Shown here one piece after another: positions 59,304 through 64,000 of a DNA stretch of 64,000 bases. Where the stretch lies: positions 1 through 64,000 of the forward strand of contig JADKHS010000006.1 of the NCBI GenBank assembly GCA_016721605.1. Reading direction: 5' to 3'. This DNA comes from Nitrosomonadales bacterium (GTDB taxonomy: Bacteria > Pseudomonadota > Gammaproteobacteria > Burkholderiales > Gallionellaceae). The translations under genes and the position numbers were made by a program. The notes below the pieces were generated by a model that did no database searches, was not told the origin of the DNA, and saw only the letters and a program-made list of their open reading frames with translations. Position 1 is the first letter of the stretch; each line of letters starts with the position of its first letter.

Positions 59304-60997
59304 CAGAACAACTCTCCGGCTCGTTCATCAAAAAATCCTTTAGGCCAACTTTCCGTGAATTCACCTGCTTCATCTACGGGCAAGGATTTAATCTGAACCC
59401 CATTTTCTCCGCGACCGACATAATAAACCCCGATCATTTCAGGAGAAACAGGCGGAAAGCCCGACGGTAAACCACCTTCCGATGTTTCGCGAATCCGGCG
59501 TAATAAGCGCAGAATCAGATGCTCGCTGTGCGTTTCAATCAAAAAGCTCATATCGTGGCGGAGTACACTATAGATTAGCAAGTCACCCAGACCCACTTGC
59601 ACCGAAGGGTGAATATGGAGTTCCGGCTGCTCGATAGTCACCAGGCTTGCAGAAGGCTCCAGCGCAGCGACCACCACTGGCAGCACTTGCGAGATGCCGA
59701 TACCGACATCCCGTGACTGCATTTCCAGACCGGATTTAGTATCGATCAAACCGATGCGAGGCTTGGTCAGCAAGGCTTCAATTGCTTTATTCAACATCCA
59801 CTGACGCTGGGGATTCAATTCTTCAGAGCCAATCAGATCCAGCCACTCTGAGCGCACTTCGCGTACCCAACGGCGCTCGATCGCATAACCGGTATTGAGC
59901 TTGTCTTCGTCCGCCATCCAGCGGCTGACATCATCGATCAGGCTTTGCTGTCCAGTCAGCAAAGCTTCCCAGCCAGCCAAAACCGTCTGCCCAGCCTGCT
60001 TCGTCCCTAGTCAGGCTGGCATCGAAATCGCGTGCAGGCACATGGCGAATGGGTTCAACATAGCGCATTTTGCGTAATTCATCGCGTACCAGCAAACCGG
60101 CCGACAATCAAAGACGAAATAAAGGCGGTAAATTCCGGGCGATATAACATTTTCCGCCCCGATTACATCGGGTGCCGGGATATGCAGCAGTTCACCCAAT
60201 CGAGGCAACGCGCTATCAAAACCGGAAAGCCATTCGCGCAAACCCTCACCGGTCTTTTCCATGCCCGCATCCGTTACCGTCTCGATAATGTGCGGCCATA
60301 CTGTGTAGTGAGTTTCAATCTTGGGGGCTACAGAGTCACTGGATGCGGTCGAATTCGTATTCGATCGCAAAATATTCAGATTATTGGCTAAATCTTCCTG
60401 CGTGAACGGGCGCATAAAAATGGGGTTGATCTCGTTAATGCTGATGCTGACATCCCGGCCATCATCGGTAGCATTTATTTCGGCCAGCCATTCGCCATTG
60501 GCACCCACTTGATAGCCGACCACCACAGCTTTATCGCGCAGATGACTCCAGGCAATCACCAACTTCACGCTTACCGACTCAACGCGATTCCGTGTTTCAT
60601 GCAACAGGTTGTAAAAAGCCCATACCTTGGAATCATCTGTTTGCCAATCATCAAAGGCTTCCGGCACCAAATCGGGTAGCCCTTTGCCACCTAAAGACAG
60701 TTCGATTTGAATGGTAATATGACGGGTTGTGTCACGCAGATGAACAAGATTGCGAAACCCTCCCAGATCAACAAAATTTCCACCCTGCAGAGTGCGGTCT
60801 GGGTTGGCGTTATTGCGCTCCAGTACTTCACGCATATACTGCAGCGCTTGCATGATGGTGCTTTTGCCAACGCTGTTTGCACCGAAAAGCAGGGTAATCG
60901 GTTTGAGGTCAATCCGAATTTCGGAACCGATTCCTTTAAAGTTCTCAATATAAATTTTGGTCAGACCCGTCTGACCAATAGCGGTCGGTGCACTCAT
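59303..60997 (-). CDS. AAA-type ATPase, DUF3696/OLD-like (two frameshifts)
   Basis: A RecF/OLD-like ATPase of about 564 residues. The N-terminus starts TKIYIENFKGIGSEIRIDLK, then Walker A FGANSVGKST (residues 38-47), a long variable middle, a signature SRDVGIGISQVLPVVVAAL, Walker B LVTIEQPELHIHP, and IETHSEHLILRLLRRI. The end (VYYVGRGENGVQIKSLPVD) fits the DUF3696 region. Breaks: near 60096 (one base missing) and the CCC at 59990-59992 (one extra), giving DEAGWQTVLAGWEALL. It begins 13 bp after hsdS. Confidence 0.87.
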
Positions 60998-61010
60998 ATT
61001 TTATTTATCC

Positions 61011-61748
61011 TCATTGCTCAGGCTGCCTCAGACGAGCCAAAGACAGATGCGACAAGACTGTTGAAAGAAAATTTGATTGAACCAGTTCATTTGCAAGCTT
61101 TTCTTTAATGGAAACCGTCTTATTATGAATTTGCGAATAATGTTCTTTAACAGCAATTGGAGGAGTTGGCCATTTTTTGGATTTGTCACTGGATCGCCAA
61201 ACATATCCCAAAAATAGAATGTAAAAACTGTCTGCCAGTTTGAGTGCGGCACGGCGTTTTTTACAGATAGCATCAGCTTTGTCGAGGATTAAGGTGATAC
61301 GCCGCTGCTCTTCCAGGGGCACAAGCGGGATATCAATATCAGCCAGAATTTCAGTCGCATGTTTGTTTTTCATCCATTCGTTGCCGTTAATCTCAAGATT
61401 ATTCGCCTTCGAGAGTAAAAAATGCTGTATGTAATTTCTGTCAAGATCAGGTGATTCAACAATAATTGCCTTTAAATCCTTATTGATGGCAACCGGTACA
61501 TCGTTAATGACAACATTTTCGAGAGTCACGCTCGATGGCACAAGTATGCTTCCGATTGGCAATAAATTAGATGCTGACTCTTTCAGGCCAAACTCTGTAA
61601 TCCTTTCCAATGAATCAATAATGTTTGCACCGCAAATATCCTTCGCAGTAACCCAGGGAATCGAACCATTCCAACAGGCAGAGTTGGATCGGTCAAGCGA
61701 TCCTCCACAAACAATTCGCGCTATATCTCCTAGCCTAACGAACTTCAT
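61011..61748 (-). CDS. hsdS: Short type I restriction specificity subunit HsdS (two cancelling frameshifts)
   Basis: Chooses the DNA target of a type I restriction-modification enzyme. One target-recognition domain (FVRLGDIARIVCGGSL ... GSILVPSSVTLENVVI) and one conserved helical region (PLVPLEEQRRITLILDKADAICKKRRAALKLADSF) are visible, so it is about half the usual 400 residues. Between 61173 and 61214 the frame slips and returns (T6 and A5 runs); mended, it reads MFGDPVTNP. The tail KTVSIKEKLANELVQSNFLS resembles the normal HsdS end. A half-size HsdS could act as a dimer. It overlaps hsdM by 4 bp. Confidence 0.87.
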   Translation of the reverse strand: MKFVRLGDIARIVCGGSLDRSNSACWNGSIPWVTAKDICGANIIDSLERITEFGLKESASNLLPIGSILVPSSVTLENVVINDVPVAINKDLKAIIVESPDLDRNYIQHFLLSKANNLEINGNEWMKNKHATEILADIDIPLVPLEEQRRITLILDKADAICKKRRAALKLADSFYILFLGYVWRSSDKSKKWPTPPIAVKEHYSQIHNKTVSIKEKLANELVQSNFLSTVLSHLSLARLRQPEQ

Positions 61749-63268
61749 CGAAGCATCGCCTCCAACTCAGCCATATCTTGTTGAATCTCGGCTTCAAGCA
61801 TTAGCATGTGCGCCAGAATCACCTTGGGTTCTTCGCACTTCATTTCCTGATGCCCGGTTTCCCTGTAGCGGTTTATTGAAAGCTCGAAATTTTGGGCTCG
61901 AATTTCCGCGGCGGACACCTTGAAAGCTTTTGCAGTTCGATCAGTGAAATCACTCTCGCCATTACGCCAGCGACGATATTGGGTCAACACGTCGGACAGA
62001 TCATTGTCAGCATTTTCTTGACACTTTTCTTCCTGCGAGAATCCGTCGGCTTGCGCGTCGTAAAAAAATACATCCTGAGTGCGCCCACCCTTGGTGAATA
62101 ATAAAATAGCGGTAGAAAGTCCTGCAAAAGATCTGAATACGCCGGATGGCAGCGAGACCACCCCCTCCAGTTGGTTATGGTCAAGCAAATACTCACGCAC
62201 GGCCAAATGGGCTTTACTTGAGCCAAACAGAACCCCATCGGGCACAATGGTAGCGGAACGGCCACCGCTCTTGAGCATGCGCAAAATAAGGACGACGAAA
62301 AGCAACTCGGATTTCCTGGTTTGGACAATTTTTAGTAACGAAGGATGCACATCCTCCGCCAGCGTGCCCTTAAACGGCGGGTTGGAGAGGATGATATCCA
62401 GTCCACCTTTGTCGCCATCGGCAATGGCTGGGAACTTTTCCGGGAATGCTTTTGAAAGCGTATCCATGTAGTGAAGATCCGGATTTTCCACTCCATGCAG
62501 CATCAGATTCATGGCAGCCAAACGCAGCATCGTGGCATCGAAATCAAAACCGTAGAACATGCCGTACTGAATGTGCTTCTGCTTAAGTTCAATTAGCTCA
62601 CCAGAGTAGCTTTTGCTGCCACCTTCCAATGTTTCGAGGGACTCCGGTGTAGAGCAAGTCTTGCGCAGGTATTCTATCGTGGCCACCAAAAAACCAGCCG
62701 TGCCGCAAGCGGGGTCACCAATTGTTTCAGACGGCTTGGGGTCTATAAGCTCCACCATGAGCTTGATGATATGGCGCGGCGTGCGAAACTGGCCATGTAT
62801 GCCTGCCGTGGTGAGTTTGCTCAGTAAATATTCATATAAATCGCCCTGGATGTCGGTATTGTCCAGCGGCAATCTTTCGATCTGCTCCACCACCGAGACC
62901 AGCAGGCTGGCCTTTGAGATTTGGAGCGAGACGTTTTTCATGTATTCGCTAAATGTAAATTTTTTGCCGCCGAGAATGCGCAGATGGGGAAAAACCTCGT
63001 CACGCACAAACTTAAGCATGTCCTCGCCATCAATCATCCGGCTCCAGTTTTGCCAGCGCAGCGTTTGCTGGTCAACCCGAAAAAGATGATGCGGGGATTC
63101 ATCGGAGCGTAAGGCATTTCGCTCATGTTGTGCTTCTTCTATATCTAGCAGGCGGGCAAAAATCAGAAAGGATATCTGTTCTATTATTATGAGCGAATTA
63201 GAAATCCCTCCCGTAGCGCAATCCAGCCAGAGTCGGTCTATATCATTTTTGATTTGGTTATTAACCAT
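61745..63268 (-). CDS. hsdM: Type I restriction-modification methyltransferase HsdM
   Basis: N6-adenine DNA methyltransferase subunit. An HsdM helical N-terminus, S-adenosylmethionine motif IGDPACGTAGFLVATIEYL (near residue 183) and catalytic ILSNPPFKG (near residue 300) are intact, with the C-terminal QNFELSINRYR block. It has 507 residues and an unbroken frame. It starts 2 bp after rmuC. No hsdR is within the window; it may lie beyond 64000. Confidence 0.96.
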   Translation of the reverse strand: MVNNQIKNDIDRLWLDCATGGISNSLIIIEQISFLIFARLLDIEEAQHERNALRSDESPHHLFRVDQQTLRWQNWSRMIDGEDMLKFVRDEVFPHLRILGGKKFTFSEYMKNVSLQISKASLLVSVVEQIERLPLDNTDIQGDLYEYLLSKLTTAGIHGQFRTPRHIIKLMVELIDPKPSETIGDPACGTAGFLVATIEYLRKTCSTPESLETLEGGSKSYSGELIELKQKHIQYGMFYGFDFDATMLRLAAMNLMLHGVENPDLHYMDTLSKAFPEKFPAIADGDKGGLDIILSNPPFKGTLAEDVHPSLLKIVQTRKSELLFVVLILRMLKSGGRSATIVPDGVLFGSSKAHLAVREYLLDHNQLEGVVSLPSGVFRSFAGLSTAILLFTKGGRTQDVFFYDAQADGFSQEEKCQENADNDLSDVLTQYRRWRNGESDFTDRTAKAFKVSAAEIRAQNFELSINRYRETGHQEMKCEEPKVILAHMLMLEAEIQQDMAELEAMLR

Positions 63269-63270
63269 GC

Positions 63271-64000
63271 TTATTCCAATGGTACATTTTCTTGTGCGGG
63301 TAATTCGGACAAGAACTCTAATTCGAGCCCCGCCTTGGCCACCAGATTCTCAGAGAATTTCCCTTGCACTGCAACGCCAAGTCTTTCGAAATCGTTGACT
63401 TGCTGAATTAGATTACCTTTTCCATGAGTAAATTGATCCATTGCTATTTTATATGACTCTTTGGCCTTATCGAGTTGCGTGCCGACTCCTTCCATAGTGC
63501 ATACGAAGGTACAAAGCTTTTTGTGTACCATGACTGCACGTTTCGCGAGTTCTACGGTATTAGCATTTTGTACTTCAAATTTCCAGAGTTGGCGCACGAT
63601 ATTGAGGCTAGTAAGCAAAGTAGTCGGTGTCGCAACCAGCACATTCTGTTCAATCGCTTTTTGGAATAACGTTTCGTCTGCGCGCAACGCTTCCACAAAA
63701 GCAGATTCAATGGGAATGAACATAAAGACCATCTCAGGGGAATTTAGGCCAGGCAACTCAAAATAATTGCGATCTGAAAGCTCCTTAATTCGGCTAGATA
63801 TAGCTGTAACATGCTCTTTTAGCGACGATTTCCGATCATACTCTCCTTCTGCATTCACATACCGAGTATAGGCATTAAGGGATACCTTGGAATCGATGAC
63901 TAGATGTTTTTCTTGCGGAAGATAAATAATTACGTCTGGACGGCTCCTGCCCGTCTCGGTGTTGAAGCTGACTTCGCGGCGATATTCTTTACCGGATCTC
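63271..64000 (-). CDS. rmuC: RmuC DNA recombination protein (N-terminus off the window)
   Basis: RmuC limits inversion at short repeats and has a nuclease-like fold. The visible 242 C-terminal residues show the core RPDVIIYLPQEKHLVIDSKV with SLNAYTRY, then EMVFMFIPIESAFVEAL and TPTTLLTSLNIVRQLW. The frame is open to the window edge; only the N-terminal coiled coil is missing. rmuC genes are often found in type I restriction operons, as here. Confidence 0.95.
   Translation of the reverse strand, partial: RSGKEYRREVSFNTETGRSRPDVIIYLPQEKHLVIDSKVSLNAYTRYVNAEGEYDRKSSLKEHVTAISSRIKELSDRNYFELPGLNSPEMVFMFIPIESAFVEALRADETLFQKAIEQNVLVATPTTLLTSLNIVRQLWKFEVQNANTVELAKRAVMVHKKLCTFVCTMEGVGTQLDKAKESYKIAMDQFTHGKGNLIQQVNDFERLGVAVQGKFSENLVAKAGLELEFLSELPAQENVPLE

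Noticed and set aside
1..64000. CRISPR arrays, tRNA and rRNA genes
   Set aside because: Looked for regularly spaced repeats and cloverleaf or rRNA sequence on both strands; none seen.

Overview
The window looks like the chromosome of a free-living betaproteobacterium, probably Nitrosomonadales (Gallionellaceae-like). Two things suggest this: the conserved block lepA-lepB-DUF4845-rnc-era-recO-pdxJ-acpS-nagZ, and the block aroA-cmk/rpsA/ihfB/lapA/lapB/pyrF, in which AroA and Cmk are one fused polypeptide. G+C is moderate by eye. Genus and species cannot be fixed from the sequence alone.

A pervasive feature is about thirty small frameshifts. Most are one-base length changes in short homopolymers. 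They hit housekeeping genes (lepA, recO, aroA-cmk, lapB, ettA, sodB, tldD) as well as accessory genes. Essential genes are hit and two pairs of indels cancel each other, so I read most of them as sequencing or assembly errors. Broken genes are therefore given as whole genes with the break positions named.

Layout. 1-1349: 3'-truncated PAS-PAS histidine kinase. 1668-12669: glnE, AsmA-like yhdP, a nitrilase-family gene, tldD and ilvD. 13147-14005: a sigma-28 promoter driving flgM-flgN. 14185-16134: glnK and an outer-membrane porin behind a sigma-54 promoter with two NtrC-type sites 32 bp apart. 16673-24381: the lepA-to-nagZ housekeeping block. 24519-26595: a LuxR/LuxI quorum-sensing pair with a lux box and a translationally coupled unknown protein. 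26694-36119: a signalling cluster with a PAS-GGDEF-EAL protein, convergent to HD-GYP response regulator, two tandem FIST sensors and a five-PAS hybrid kinase.

36947-45943: ettA, sodB, DUF192, ydbH-ynbE-ydbL (intermembrane lipid bridge), an exonuclease, a VanZ-like protein, rlmD and a DUF455 ferritin-like protein. 46153-47535: a degraded DUF5648 surface-protein gene with an extraordinary poly-G tract. 47536-51530: LPS or O-antigen genes (GT10 fucosyltransferase-like, GT2, another glycosyltransferase, O-antigen ligase) joined to a pyrF operon whose next gene appears cut after a few codons. 51684-58323: pyrF, lapB, lapA, ihfB, rpsA and aroA-cmk, all on the minus strand. 58443-64000: a minus-strand defence-type operon of rmuC, hsdM, a short hsdS, a DUF3696-type AAA ATPase and a PLD-like partner.

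The best candidates for something little described are the ATPase/PLD-like pair attached to the type I restriction genes, the luxI-coupled pseudo-receiver-like protein, and the NtrC/sigma-54 porin-glnK unit.
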